Assembly: GCA_902491345.1 (NCBI GenBank)
Contig: CABUHI010000001.1
Location: 62,001 to 126,000 of the forward strand
DNA from: an uncultured Collinsella sp.
GTDB lineage: Bacteria > Actinomycetota > Coriobacteriia > Coriobacteriales > Coriobacteriaceae
DNA: 64,000 bases
Direction of reading: 5' to 3'
Under the pieces are notes generated by a model. That model saw nothing but the letters and a program-made list of their open reading frames with translations. It searched no databases and was not told the DNA's origin. Below are positions 36,701-44,724 of the stretch, piece by piece (within the stretch, counting starts at the first letter, position 1; the number at the start of each line of letters is the position of its first letter). Position numbers and translations under genes: made by a program.

Positions 36701-37399
36701 GATGGCATCGAGCGCCGCCTGTGCCTTCTCGGTCGAGGCCTTGCTCGCACCCAGCGCCGCGCGATAGGCATCGGCGAGTGCCGAGGTATCGGCCTGGCCG
36801 CGCGCCACGCGCACGTCGTCCATACCGCCCGGCAACTGGCTCGACAGCTCCAGCAGGTCGCGCACCAGACCCTTGATGGTCGTACCGCCGCCAAAGGAAC
36901 CGCCCTCGCCCGCCATGGGATACCAGGCATAGAGGGCCTTGAGCGATGCCGCGAGCTCGGGGGCGGCATCGGGTGCCGTCGCGCGACCCAGCACATGCTC
37001 AACAGCCTGGTCCATGAGCTCGTCGGTATCGGTGAGCACCGTGAACTCGGGGTCGATGCCCAGCTCCAGCGCGTGCGCGCGCAGGATACGCGAGCACATG
37101 CCGTGAATGGTCGAGATCCACGCGTCGTCGACGGTCAGTGCTTCCTCGTCCATGCCCTCGTCGATAAGCGCACGGCGCACGCGGTCGCGAATCTCGGCCG
37201 CGGCATCTTTGGTAAAGGTAATGGCGAGCACCTGGTCCAGATGCTCAACGAACGGACCGGATTCGGGCGAGAGCGCATAGACGATGCGGCGCGTGAGGGT
37301 AAAGGTCTTACCCGAACCGGCGCCCGCCGAGACAAACAGCGGGCGGTCGAGCGTTTTGACAATCTGCAGCTGTTGCGGCATCAAAGTCGAAAGATCCAT
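33767..37399 (-). CDS. addA: ATP-dependent helicase/nuclease subunit A
   Basis: 1210 residues. UvrD-type motifs include FVSAGAGSGKTFTLTRR (about 22-38), VMIDEFQDTD and IMTVHASKGLEYPVV. The C-terminal RecB-type nuclease has GAIDALA and VIDYKTGG (PD-(D/E)xK). An acidic low-complexity insert precedes the nuclease. It partners AddB, encoded three bases upstream, to resect double-strand breaks for RecA loading. Confidence 0.95.
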   Translation of the reverse strand: MDLSTLMPQQLQIVKTLDRPLFVSAGAGSGKTFTLTRRIVYALSPESGPFVEHLDQVLAITFTKDAAAEIRDRVRRALIDEGMDEEALTVDDAWISTIHGMCSRILRAHALELGIDPEFTVLTDTDELMDQAVEHVLGRATAPDAAPELAASLKALYAWYPMAGEGGSFGGGTTIKGLVRDLLELSSQLPGGMDDVRVARGQADTSALADAYRAALGASKASTEKAQAALDAIDAFEASGKTMADAARLMMSCTMPRASKAFPKEQAELLKAEAADAFINIVLACGGPALDALVGLARSVEAEYRALKADQSALDNNDLLRMAYEALRDYPAIRAAYEGRFKMVMIDEFQDTDQMQVDLIRYLTGAGERALCTVGDAQQSIYRFRGAEVEVFRRQERKVGSSAAPEATAVADAPAGELVKLVRNFRSHDEVLRYVARVFDGDDGGLMQGFLDLEASDGRKDTLVADASRRQALFVAGGITQERTQAKARAIAERFRALADAGQPQGGMVLLLGRMTNADVYAQAFRDQGLDCVIAGGSVFAQAAEVQTVRALVCALANPADTARGLMPLLASPMFALGAQEFLALATKLDSETGETSRRNIDMGIMSDSDVPGLQDLPLVTRAREVLRYALRRVGRDSFAAIARDVVNASGWFVRLAQRGPEGKAIAANVLKALDAVAEAEAELGNSPRSIALAFDRFLAGKEAPGALNEEGDGAVRIMTVHASKGLEYPVVAVAECFGVRKSSGAAQMGRVEGGAQVVALPARFDGVKLADGTFVKGDDVKKQLEHAFKGKGTSLWLPPELMEDVCATGSPAEAFARLRNDDLQLSLEERARLLYVAMTRARELVILAMDAGVSRGKVTAPTFDVETDLTYDVLRRILPTDALDIPQLDADRLVFDNSQPGDYELISLTGFTFGEQAFEANASLDAEGRLVRGDAEPEGAGADARAAVPGPADPEPDAFELVYPQAVGVRMGTCPYPERDSYSYSSIAAALHAESEDRAAEAHVPMDEAGDDAESDGSEMADADVAVVEPAGNPMALGSAFHAACQWLIEMGADALPAARADALARLWRLTPEQRERFDVALNRWLKSAVRADLLAWPCVRAEVPFFSLGCEDEDIARYGAYAEGAIDALATDPADPSRALVIDYKTGGTPDETPEQLLEKHALQARVYADVLHKAGFEAVTVKFVRVEQANPAIFVEPAEPQVVTYNL

Positions 37400-37402
37400 G
37401 GT

Positions 37403-40400
37403 CTACACGTCCCTCCTTACAAACGTTCCTTCGTGGTTATACGAGCAGCGCGCATGCGCGGCCTGAGCCGACGCCGGGTCGACGGCGGCAACGTTGCCCG
37501 CCTCGAGCTCGCGCAGGCGCTCGGCGATGCCGGCCTCCACGCGATCGAGCAGGGCATCGAAGTCCATGCTGCCGCCCTCGCCCGGGAAGCCCTTCTTGAG
37601 GCCCGGGATGCGACCGTCACCGCGCTCTTCCTCGAGCAACTCGGCGCTCGCCGCACCGCGCAGCGCGGGCTTGCCGCCCTTGGTCGAAAAATAGAGCGCT
37701 GCACGGGTATCCAAGCCCAGTGCCCGACGCATGGCCTGCGCGTAGATGAGCGTTTGGGTATGGGGCGGCAGCCAGCGCGGGTCGTCGATGGGAGCCTCGC
37801 CCGTCTCCTCGTCACGCACCGTGGGGTCGGCAAGCTTAAACTCCTCGACACCCGAACGATGCTTGTAGTCGATTACCACGGCGCGGTTCTCGGCGTCCAC
37901 GTCCACACGGTCGATGCGCCCGCCGAGCGGCCAACCGGCATACTCGACCTGGAGCTCGTTGAACGCAAACTCCAGGTAGCGCGGGGCAAAGGGGGCAAGT
38001 GCCTCGGACTCGTAGGCAAGCACGCCCTCCAGCTGCGGCAAGATCTCGGCCACCTGGCGCTCCTCCACCGCAGAGAGCGGCACCAGCGGGCCCTCCGTGC
38101 CGCGCTTGCCGGCGTGCTCGGCCAACGTCTCGTCAAAGACCTCGTGCAGCAGCTCCTGAGCACGCGGCAGATTCTCGGGCGTCACGCGCTCCATGCCTTC
38201 TTGGGGCAGACGGGCATGCAGATGCTCCAGCACGTCGTGGACAAAGTTGCCCTTCTCCATGTTGCCAAAGCCAGCGTCGATCGACTGGGGCTTGACGCGA
38301 TACGAGACGAACCAGCATAGCGGACAGGTCGAATAGGCCTCGATCTGCGAGGCAGACGTCAAGCGCGGCACCAGCGGCGCATCCTCGCCCTCGCCATCGC
38401 GACGGCGCAGGACCAAATACGGCACGGCCTCGGCACTCAGATGCTGAGGGGCTTCACAGGTCACGCGCTCGCGCTTGAGGCCTTCACCTGCCGCGGGATC
38501 AAAGTCGGCGATGATATCGCCCTCGCCCACGCACGTGGGCTTGGCAGCGCCAGCGGCCTCGGCATGTGCCCGCAGCTCGGTCCATACGGCTGCCGGGTAG
38601 CACTCGCGCGCCTGGCGATCGTGCGTCACGCGGGCGAGCGCGACCGGACCGCTCGCCGCCTGCATCGCACGGCCAAAGCGCACGCGCAGCAGGGCGGCGG
38701 GCTCCAAAGACACGCCATCGCGGCGCAGCTCGGCCGTCAATGTGGCAAGCGGGCCCTCTTCGTGCGAAAGCGGATAGCTGTCCAGGTCGACATCGGCAAA
38801 CAGCACGGCATCGTAGCCGCCAGGACGCAAAACCGACGCATCGGCAAGCGACACGAAGCGCACTTGTGCCCGTGGCGTGCGATCGACCTCGTAGGTCGCG
38901 TAATCGTAAGCGGTACTGCGCTTGTCCACCTTGGTTCGAACGCCGTCGAGAACCGGCACGGTCGCGGCCTGCGACACGTCGAGTGCGCGAGCATCGTTCA
39001 TAAGGATGTCGATGGCATGGCGCAGCAAAGCCGTCTCTGCCTGGCGACGGGCCTGGCCGTCAAGGCCGCCTAGAGCGCGATCGGGCAGCGCCTCGGCAAC
39101 GGCGAGCATGGCCTTGAGCGCCGTCACGGGTTTGTCGCGCCACAGCGCCTGGAACACGTCCGAGACCACACACGGCACGTTCTTAAACCAGTTTTCGTCG
39201 CTCGCCGCCTTGCGCGCGCCCCTCACCTGACCCTGGACGCTCTGCAGCAGGCTCTTAACGCCCGCAGTGGTCTTGTTGCGCGACAGGCGTATGTTCTTGT
39301 CGAAGCCGCGGGCGCTCGCGGCGTCGGCACCCGAAAGCGGGCTATAAATCCAGTCGGTAAGCTCCGGAGCGGGCCACCACTCGGTCTTGGAAGCGGTGCC
39401 CTCGTCGGCGGCTTTCATACGCTCGATCAGGTTGGCGAGCGCCGTAAACTGCCTGCCCGCGATGGACTGGGAAAACGCCGTGAACTCAGTCGTCTCGGCC
39501 GCAATGTGACGCGCCGCCAGACGGGCAGCGAGTTCGCCGAACAGCTGGGGCGCCCGGGCGGAAACTACGAGCACGCGCGCGGGGTCCGCAGACGCCGTGA
39601 CACCGCCGTCGACCGCGGCGTCCTCACACGTTTTTACCAGCCCATCGATTGCATCCACATAGGCGTGGGCGCGGGCGTGAGGGCCGGCAACCTCTATAAA
39701 GGTAGGCTGAGCGGCGGACTCGGAGGCAGTCTGGGGCACAGTGGCACCCTCCCCCAGCGGCGCGACCTCAAACAGCACACCGCGGGCATCAAATGCCGTG
39801 GCAAGCTCCTCGCGCATCGCCGCCTGCTCGCGGGCAAGCAGCACGACGACCTCTCCCCCATTGTTCGCCACGGCAGACAGCAGCTCGAGCAGACCGTGCG
39901 TTAACGACGTGATACCGCGCACGCATACGGCGCGAGTGCACGTCGGCAGGCTATCGGCCAGGGCACCGGCCATAATGTCGGCTGCCTCGCAGGGCTCGAC
40001 CATATCTCGACGGTCCAAGCCGCTCGCATAGGCGCTCAACAGCTCGAACACGCGGGCCTCAGCGTCGCTTTTGGGCTCGGGCTGAGCGGCGGCATCGCGG
40101 CAGCGTTCGTCGCCCGTCCCCGCCACGCCAGGCAACACATCGCGGGCCATACGCGCAAGCATGCGCACCGTGCCCTGACTGCGCGAAAGCGGCTGCAGGT
40201 CGGCATCGTCGAGACGCGTGACCATGTCCGAGAACAGCATCTGGCGCTGCAGGTTGTCGACGAAACCGCGCCCGTCGCCCAAAAGCTCCCAAAGCGAGCG
40301 AAGCCACGATGTAGGCGTCTTGTAGTCGATACCCAGCGAAACGCCGGCTTCCGCCGCATCATGACGGCACAGGTCGAGCTCGGCAAACGTTGGTGCCAGC

Positions 40401-40501
40401 AACACGGCACGCCCGTAACGGGCAATAAGGTCGGCAAGCAGCGCCGACTCGGCATCGCTCAAATCCGTGCCGGCATTGGTGGTATAGATTCGAACAGGCA
40501 T
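37403..40501 (-). CDS. addB: ATP-dependent nuclease subunit B
   Basis: 1032 residues, starting MPVRIYTTNAGTDLSDAES. The N-terminal helicase-like part is inactive in the family and not clearly recognisable by motif here. The C-terminus has the nuclease motif GGRIDRVDVD ... VVIDYKHRSG. The usual iron-sulfur ligands are incomplete: TCPLCWF supplies the first Cys, but the C-terminal CxxC(x)nC reads only RCSYNHEG. It directly precedes addA, so identity is firm from context. Confidence 0.9.
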   Translation of the reverse strand: MPVRIYTTNAGTDLSDAESALLADLIARYGRAVLLAPTFAELDLCRHDAAEAGVSLGIDYKTPTSWLRSLWELLGDGRGFVDNLQRQMLFSDMVTRLDDADLQPLSRSQGTVRMLARMARDVLPGVAGTGDERCRDAAAQPEPKSDAEARVFELLSAYASGLDRRDMVEPCEAADIMAGALADSLPTCTRAVCVRGITSLTHGLLELLSAVANNGGEVVVLLAREQAAMREELATAFDARGVLFEVAPLGEGATVPQTASESAAQPTFIEVAGPHARAHAYVDAIDGLVKTCEDAAVDGGVTASADPARVLVVSARAPQLFGELAARLAARHIAAETTEFTAFSQSIAGRQFTALANLIERMKAADEGTASKTEWWPAPELTDWIYSPLSGADAASARGFDKNIRLSRNKTTAGVKSLLQSVQGQVRGARKAASDENWFKNVPCVVSDVFQALWRDKPVTALKAMLAVAEALPDRALGGLDGQARRQAETALLRHAIDILMNDARALDVSQAATVPVLDGVRTKVDKRSTAYDYATYEVDRTPRAQVRFVSLADASVLRPGGYDAVLFADVDLDSYPLSHEEGPLATLTAELRRDGVSLEPAALLRVRFGRAMQAASGPVALARVTHDRQARECYPAAVWTELRAHAEAAGAAKPTCVGEGDIIADFDPAAGEGLKRERVTCEAPQHLSAEAVPYLVLRRRDGEGEDAPLVPRLTSASQIEAYSTCPLCWFVSYRVKPQSIDAGFGNMEKGNFVHDVLEHLHARLPQEGMERVTPENLPRAQELLHEVFDETLAEHAGKRGTEGPLVPLSAVEERQVAEILPQLEGVLAYESEALAPFAPRYLEFAFNELQVEYAGWPLGGRIDRVDVDAENRAVVIDYKHRSGVEEFKLADPTVRDEETGEAPIDDPRWLPPHTQTLIYAQAMRRALGLDTRAALYFSTKGGKPALRGAASAELLEEERGDGRIPGLKKGFPGEGGSMDFDALLDRVEAGIAERLRELEAGNVAAVDPASAQAAHARCSYNHEGTFVRRDV

Positions 40502-40633
40502 GGTCCTCCGCTCAAACTGTTCGCAATAATCAATGCATCCATCCTACCCGCCCAAGCGGACACATTGCCACCGCAGCTCCATCTTTTGGTACAAAGCAAC
40601 CTGACCCCAACGCACCAGCCGATTGCGGGCATA

Positions 40634-40662
40634 TAAAAACCGCCCCCGGGAGAGCGGTTTTG
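40634..40662 (-). terminator. Intrinsic terminator after the TrpR-like gene
   Basis: AAAACCGCTC and GGGCGGTTTT arms; followed by TTAT on the minus strand. Confidence 0.75.
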
Positions 40663-40684
40663 CACAATTCGTTTTTGGCGCGGC

Positions 40685-40984
40685 CTACTCGCCATCCTCC
40701 AGTTTAATGAGGATCTTGCGGTAGCCACCGTACTCGCCGTTGAGCGCCTTGGACACACGGCTCACCGTGGTGGACGAAGCGCCGGTACGGGCCTGAACCT
40801 CAACATAAGGCTCGCCCTCGTCCAAATAGCGCGCAACCTGCAAACGTTGAGAAAGGTCGCAAATCTCGCGCGGCGTGCAGATATCGGTCAAAAACGCTTG
40901 GATATCCTTCTCGTCGTCCAAAAGGCTAAATGCGTGGACCAGCTGCTTGACATCAGGCTTGTCAAACATGTTCTCGATATTCAT
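40685..40984 (-). CDS. YerC/YecD-family TrpR-related DNA-binding protein
   Basis: 99 residues, all helical. The helix-turn-helix is CTPREICDLSQRLQVARYL then VEVQARTGASSTTVSRVSKAL, as in TrpR-like YerC proteins. No ligand pocket can be judged from sequence. It acts as a small dimeric repressor; its target is unknown. It is transcribed from a 325-base gap shared with the divergent small membrane protein. Confidence 0.9.
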   Translation of the reverse strand: MNIENMFDKPDVKQLVHAFSLLDDEKDIQAFLTDICTPREICDLSQRLQVARYLDEGEPYVEVQARTGASSTTVSRVSKALNGEYGGYRKILIKLEDGE

Positions 40985-41309
40985 CGATCACCGCCAAACC
41001 CGCCAAAAGGCATCGAAGTTGATACTGACATCGGGCATCGTTCGCCCGTTCTATGCAATAGGGCAACGCCTGTGGCTTTTGCCCGTAGCAGTGTAGCACA
41101 CCACCAAACTAAAGCGACAAGACTCTCTGTCAGCGGCGCGTTTTTCAGGACGAACGCCGTTTTGAAATCGAATGCGCACGTAAGCTCCACGAATATTTGC
41201 GACAATGGGCATCCAGGCAAGGCCCCGCGTTCGCGCAGCCGTCCAAGTCGCCACGGCAAGCTGCTTCACGCGTCACTAACTCTTCCCGCGCAAGAAAGGA
41301 CCCCCTACC
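40985..41309. other. Divergent intergenic region
   Basis: 325 bases between the TrpR-like gene and the phage-holin-family gene. On the minus strand TACACT near 41092-41097 is a candidate -10. A stem GGGCAA.GCC/GGC.TTGCCC lies at about 41060-41085 in the leader of the regulator. No gene is seen. Confidence 0.45.
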
Positions 41310-41669
41310 ATGCGCTTTATGCTTAACTGGCTCTTTACTTCGATCGCCATCGCGATCGCCACGTTCCTCGTCCCCGGCATCCAACCCTTCGGTTTTGCCG
41401 AGGCCTGGGTCTGTTTCGCCTTTGTGGGACTGTTCCTCAACATCGTCGATTCGCTCGTCAAGCCGTTCCTGACGGTCATCTCACTGCCGCTCACTATTAT
41501 TACGCTTGGTATTTTTCAGCTCGTAGTCAACAGCTTTATGCTCGAGCTGGCCAGCTACCTGTCGGTCAATCTGTTGGGCGCTGGTATCTCCATTGCCGGC
41601 TTTGGATCGGCCTTTATGGGCAGCATCCTGGTATCCATCATGCGCAGCATTCTCGATAGCATCGCCTAG
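41310..41669 (+). CDS. PF04020-type four-helix membrane protein (phage holin family 4)
   Basis: 119 residues with four hydrophobic helices covering almost the entire protein (MRFMLNWLFTSIAIAIATFL, then FAFVGLFLNIVDSLVKPFL, ITLGIFQLVVNSFMLEL, GSILVSIMRSILDSIA). The VDSLVKPFLTVISLPLTIITLG segment is typical of the family, which is chromosomal and of unknown function despite its name. AAAGGA lies nine bases before the ATG. A terminator follows at 41713. Confidence 0.88.
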   Translation: MRFMLNWLFTSIAIAIATFLVPGIQPFGFAEAWVCFAFVGLFLNIVDSLVKPFLTVISLPLTIITLGIFQLVVNSFMLELASYLSVNLLGAGISIAGFGSAFMGSILVSIMRSILDSIA

Positions 41670-41712
41670 GGCTAGAACTGTTCAATACGAACCGTCATAT
41701 CGACCCAAAACG

Positions 41713-41750
41713 AAGGCCGCCCATCGCAAAAATGGGCGGCCTTCTTATTT
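41713..41750 (+). terminator. Intrinsic terminator
   Basis: AAGGCCGCCCAT pairs with ATGGGCGGCCTT, followed by CTTATTT. Confidence 0.85.
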
Positions 41751-41813
41751 GTCAAGTCTCAAAGGGCGAGAGAATCTACCATTTCCGCTCCGTCCCCAAA
41801 TGGCGGGTATGGG

Positions 41814-42242
41814 TTAGATGACGTAGTCGTAGCCATGGTTGGGAGCGACAAGTTGATCAAGCGTCACACCGTCGAGGTAGTCGTTGATGAGCTTGTCCAG
41901 GTTCTTCCACACGTCGAGCGTGGGGCACTCGTCCGAACGCGAACAGCCCTTGCAGTCGCCGTCCAGGCATGCGACCGGCGCCAAGCTGCCCTCGGTCAGG
42001 CACAGGATCTCGCCCACCGTATACTGCTCGGGCGGGCGCGTAAGCACGTAGCCGCCGCCCTTGCCGCGCATGCCCGAGAGCATGTTGGCGCGCACGAGCG
42101 TAGCCAAGATGTTCTCGAGATATTTCTCGGAAATCCCCTGTCGCGCCGCGATCTCTTTGAGCGGGATGCGACCGGCCGCCTGGTGCTCGGCCAGGTCGAC
42201 CATAACGCGCAGGGCATATCTGCCCTTAGTAGAAACCAACAT
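41814..42242 (-). CDS. Rrf2 family transcriptional regulator (IscR/CymR-like)
   Basis: 142 residues. The N-terminal winged helix starts MLVSTKGRYALRVMVDLAEH, with recognition helix GISEKYLENILATLVRANML and the wing GMRGKGGGYVLTRP. Four cysteines cluster in ACLDGDCKGCSRSDEC (about 93-108), compatible with an iron-sulfur or thiol sensor. It is divergent from cysK, which suggests control of cysteine synthesis or Fe-S supply. An 11-bp palindrome TAGAAATTCTA lies over its own -10. Confidence 0.92.
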   Translation of the reverse strand: MLVSTKGRYALRVMVDLAEHQAAGRIPLKEIAARQGISEKYLENILATLVRANMLSGMRGKGGGYVLTRPPEQYTVGEILCLTEGSLAPVACLDGDCKGCSRSDECPTLDVWKNLDKLINDYLDGVTLDQLVAPNHGYDYVI

Positions 42243-42273
42243 GTATAGTGCTGCCTTTCGGTCATTTAGTCCG

Positions 42274-42284
42274 TAGAAATTCTA
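42274..42284. promoter_or_regulatory. Candidate Rrf2 operator overlapping its -10
   Basis: Perfect palindrome TAGAAATTCTA. On the minus strand TAGAAT reads as a -10 hexamer for the regulator gene 32 bases ahead of its ATG. Autoregulation is inferred. Confidence 0.4.
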
Positions 42285-42359
42285 GCCGAAAAATTTGTTT
42301 TGAAAATACCCGTTCCGGTCAAGATGGTTAATCGACTCGTAATAATCTTCTATTTCCTA

Positions 42360-42388
42360 TTGCGTTACTAGGCTTTACTGTCTACTAT
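42360..42388 (+). promoter_or_regulatory. cysK promoter
   Basis: TTGCGT (42360-42365), 17-base spacer, TACTAT (42383-42388): a good sigma-70-type match. The roughly 100-base leader contains imperfect inverted repeats (AGCAAAAC/GTTTCGCT) but no riboswitch that I recognise. Confidence 0.65.
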
Positions 42389-42495
42389 GCTTGCCAACAG
42401 CAAAACGAACAACCCATAAGGTTTGTGGGTTTCGCTGCTACACACACCGTAAAACCACACGGTATCCAGTCATTTGAACACTTTGGAGGTTCATC

Positions 42496-43434
42496 ATGAG
42501 CAATGTTTACACGTCCATCGATCAGCTTATCGGCCACACTCCGCTTCTGGAGCTCACTCACTTTGAGGCCGATGAGGACCTCAAGGCCCGCGTGCTCGTC
42601 AAGCTGGAATACTTCAACCCCGCCGGCTCCGTCAAAGACCGCGTCGCCAAGAACATGATCGACGAGGCCGAGAAGGCCGGCAAGCTCGTGCGCGGCGGCG
42701 ACTACACCATCATCGAGCCCACGAGCGGCAACACCGGCGTCGGCATCGCCTCGGTGGCGGCGGCTCGCGGCTACAAGGTGATCATCACCATGCCCGAGAC
42801 TATGTCCGTCGAACGCCGCAAGCTTATGCAGGCATATGGCGCACAGCTCGTGCTCACCGACGGTTCCAAGGGCATGAAGGGCGCCATCGCCAAGGCCGAG
42901 GAACTGCAGAAGGAGACGCCCAACAGCATCATCGCCGGCCAGTTTGTGAACCCCGCCAACCCCGCCATCCACAAGGCCACGACCGGCCCCGAGATCTGGG
43001 ATGACACCGACGGCAAGGTCGACATCTTCGTCGCCGGCGTCGGCACCGGCGGCACCGTGACCGGCGTGGGCGAGTTCCTTAAGGAACAGAACCCCGAGAT
43101 TCAGGTCGTCGCCGTCGAGCCCGCTACCTCCCCGGTGCTCTCCAAGGGCCAGGCCGGCCCGCACAAGATCCAGGGTATCGGCGCCGGTTTTGTGCCCGAC
43201 GTCCTCGACACCCAGGTCTACGACGAGATCATCCCCGTCGAGAACGACGACGCCTTTGCGACCGGCCGCGCCGTGGGCCACAAGGAGGGCGTGCTCGTGG
43301 GCATTTCGTCCGGCGCCGCCGTGTGGGCCGCGCTACAGCTGGCCAAGCGCCCCGAGAACGAGGGCAAGACCATCGTGGCGCTGCTCGCTGACACCGGTGA
43401 GCGCTACCTGTCCACGGCACTGTTCCAGGACTAG
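42496..43434 (+). CDS. cysK: Cysteine synthase (O-acetylserine sulfhydrylase)
   Basis: 312 residues; GGAGG six bases before the ATG. The PLP lysine sits in NPAGSVKDRVAKNMI (about residue 42), the substrate loop is TSGNTG, and the phosphate-binding loop GTGGTVTGVGEFL is present. It makes cysteine from O-acetylserine and sulfide. It is divergent from the Rrf2 regulator and followed by mnmA, so a sulfur-flow cluster is likely. Confidence 0.96.
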   Translation: MSNVYTSIDQLIGHTPLLELTHFEADEDLKARVLVKLEYFNPAGSVKDRVAKNMIDEAEKAGKLVRGGDYTIIEPTSGNTGVGIASVAAARGYKVIITMPETMSVERRKLMQAYGAQLVLTDGSKGMKGAIAKAEELQKETPNSIIAGQFVNPANPAIHKATTGPEIWDDTDGKVDIFVAGVGTGGTVTGVGEFLKEQNPEIQVVAVEPATSPVLSKGQAGPHKIQGIGAGFVPDVLDTQVYDEIIPVENDDAFATGRAVGHKEGVLVGISSGAAVWAALQLAKRPENEGKTIVALLADTGERYLSTALFQD

Positions 43435-43537
43435 AGCTTCTCGTTCTTAGAACGAGTCCAAGGCACGCCGGCCTTCCCTCTCTTCTGGCAGCCTGGGCTC
43501 ATCCCAACAGGGCGTCCCACATGACGCCCGAACTTGC

Positions 43538-43586
43538 TACAATGTCTGCGGCGCGGAACCAGCCTCCCGCGCCGCTTTTCTTTTTT
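43538..43586 (+). terminator. TACAAT box and terminator-like hairpin between cysK and mnmA
   Basis: GCGGCGCGG pairs with CCGCGCCGC and is followed by TTTTCTTTTTT (43548-43586), a textbook terminator. Just before it TACAAT (43538-43543) looks like a -10, which would make the hairpin the 5' end of an mnmA transcript. It is either a simple cysK terminator or a 5' attenuator of mnmA. Confidence 0.6.
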
Positions 43587-43615
43587 GGCCACATGCCACC
43601 AAGGAGAACCTCCCC

Positions 43616-44716
43616 ATGCACAACAAGCGCGTGCTCGTCGCCATGAGCGGCGGCGTCGATTCCAGCTTGACCGCGTACCTGCTCAAAAGCCAGGGCTACG
43701 AATGCGTCGGCGCCACCATGCGCCTCACCTGCCCCGCACCCGATCCCGCCACGGGCATGAGTAAGGTCGACCGCGACATCGCCGATGCGAAGGCCGTCGC
43801 CGAGCGTCTGGGGATACCCCACCATGTGCTCGACTTGCAGCAGACCTTCGACCGCAATGTTATCGAGCGCTTTGTTAACGCCTACCAGGAGGGGCTGACG
43901 CCCAATCCGTGCATCATCTGCAACCGCCACATTAAGTTTGGCGCGCTGCTCGATGCGGCGCTGGACATGGGCTGCGACTACATCGCCACGGGCCACTATG
44001 CAAAGACGAGCCAGGCGCCCGACGGCACCTGGCAGCTGCACCGCGGCGAGGACCCCAAAAAGGACCAGAGTTACTTTTTGTATTCGCTTACGCAGGAACG
44101 CCTGGCGCACACGATCTTTCCGCTGGCTGGGCTGGACAAAGAGCGCGACGTGCGCCGCATTGCCGCCGAGCAGGGCTTCATCAACGCCAAGAAGGCCGAG
44201 AGCGAGGATATCTGCTTTATCGCGGACGGCGACTACGCGGGCTATATCGAGCGCCGCCGTGGACATGCCGCCGAGCCGGGCGATATTGTATGGCGCGACG
44301 GCAGCGTGGTCGGGCGCCACAACGGTGCGCTGCGCTATACCATCGGCCAGCGCAAGGGCTTGGGCGTCGCGATGGCGCATCCCGTGTACGTAACGGGCGT
44401 CGATGCCGCCAGCAACATTGTGCATCTGGGCGAGGCCGAGGACCTGACGGCCACAGCGCTCGCGGCCAACGACTGGATCTGGAGCGCCCCTGCCGACCGC
44501 ATGGAAGCAGAACTCACGTCCGGCGGCATTCATGTGGGCGCCAAGTACCGCTACCGTCAAAAGGACCAGGCAGCGACCCTTACGCGTGGCGCCGATGGAC
44601 AAATGCTGCTGACTTTTGACGAGCCGCAGCGAGCCATCGCCCCCGGCCAGGCCGTTGTAGTCTACCGTGGCGACATCGTCCTCGGCGGCGGCACCGTAAC
44701 CGGCGCCATCAAATAG
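43616..44716 (+). CDS. mnmA: tRNA-specific 2-thiouridylase
   Basis: 366 residues; AAGGAG precedes the ATG. PP-loop motif VAMSGGVDSSLTAYLL near the N-terminus; catalytic cysteines in NPCIICNRHIKFG (about 100) and SEDICFIADGDY (about 200). It thiolates U34 of Lys, Glu and Gln tRNAs using sulfur relayed from a cysteine desulfurase. It ends 8 bases from the stop of the convergent HipA-like gene. Confidence 0.96.
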   Translation: MHNKRVLVAMSGGVDSSLTAYLLKSQGYECVGATMRLTCPAPDPATGMSKVDRDIADAKAVAERLGIPHHVLDLQQTFDRNVIERFVNAYQEGLTPNPCIICNRHIKFGALLDAALDMGCDYIATGHYAKTSQAPDGTWQLHRGEDPKKDQSYFLYSLTQERLAHTIFPLAGLDKERDVRRIAAEQGFINAKKAESEDICFIADGDYAGYIERRRGHAAEPGDIVWRDGSVVGRHNGALRYTIGQRKGLGVAMAHPVYVTGVDAASNIVHLGEAEDLTATALAANDWIWSAPADRMEAELTSGGIHVGAKYRYRQKDQAATLTRGADGQMLLTFDEPQRAIAPGQAVVVYRGDIVLGGGTVTGAIK

Positions 44717-44724
44717 CTGCAAGA

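Noticed and set aside
35039..38320. Long plus-strand frame spanning addA and addB
   Set aside because: Crosses two well-supported genes on the other strand and has no domain features.
42389..42495. SAM riboswitch or T-box in the cysK leader
   Set aside because: Small inverted repeats only; no conserved aptamer or specifier/antiterminator sequence.
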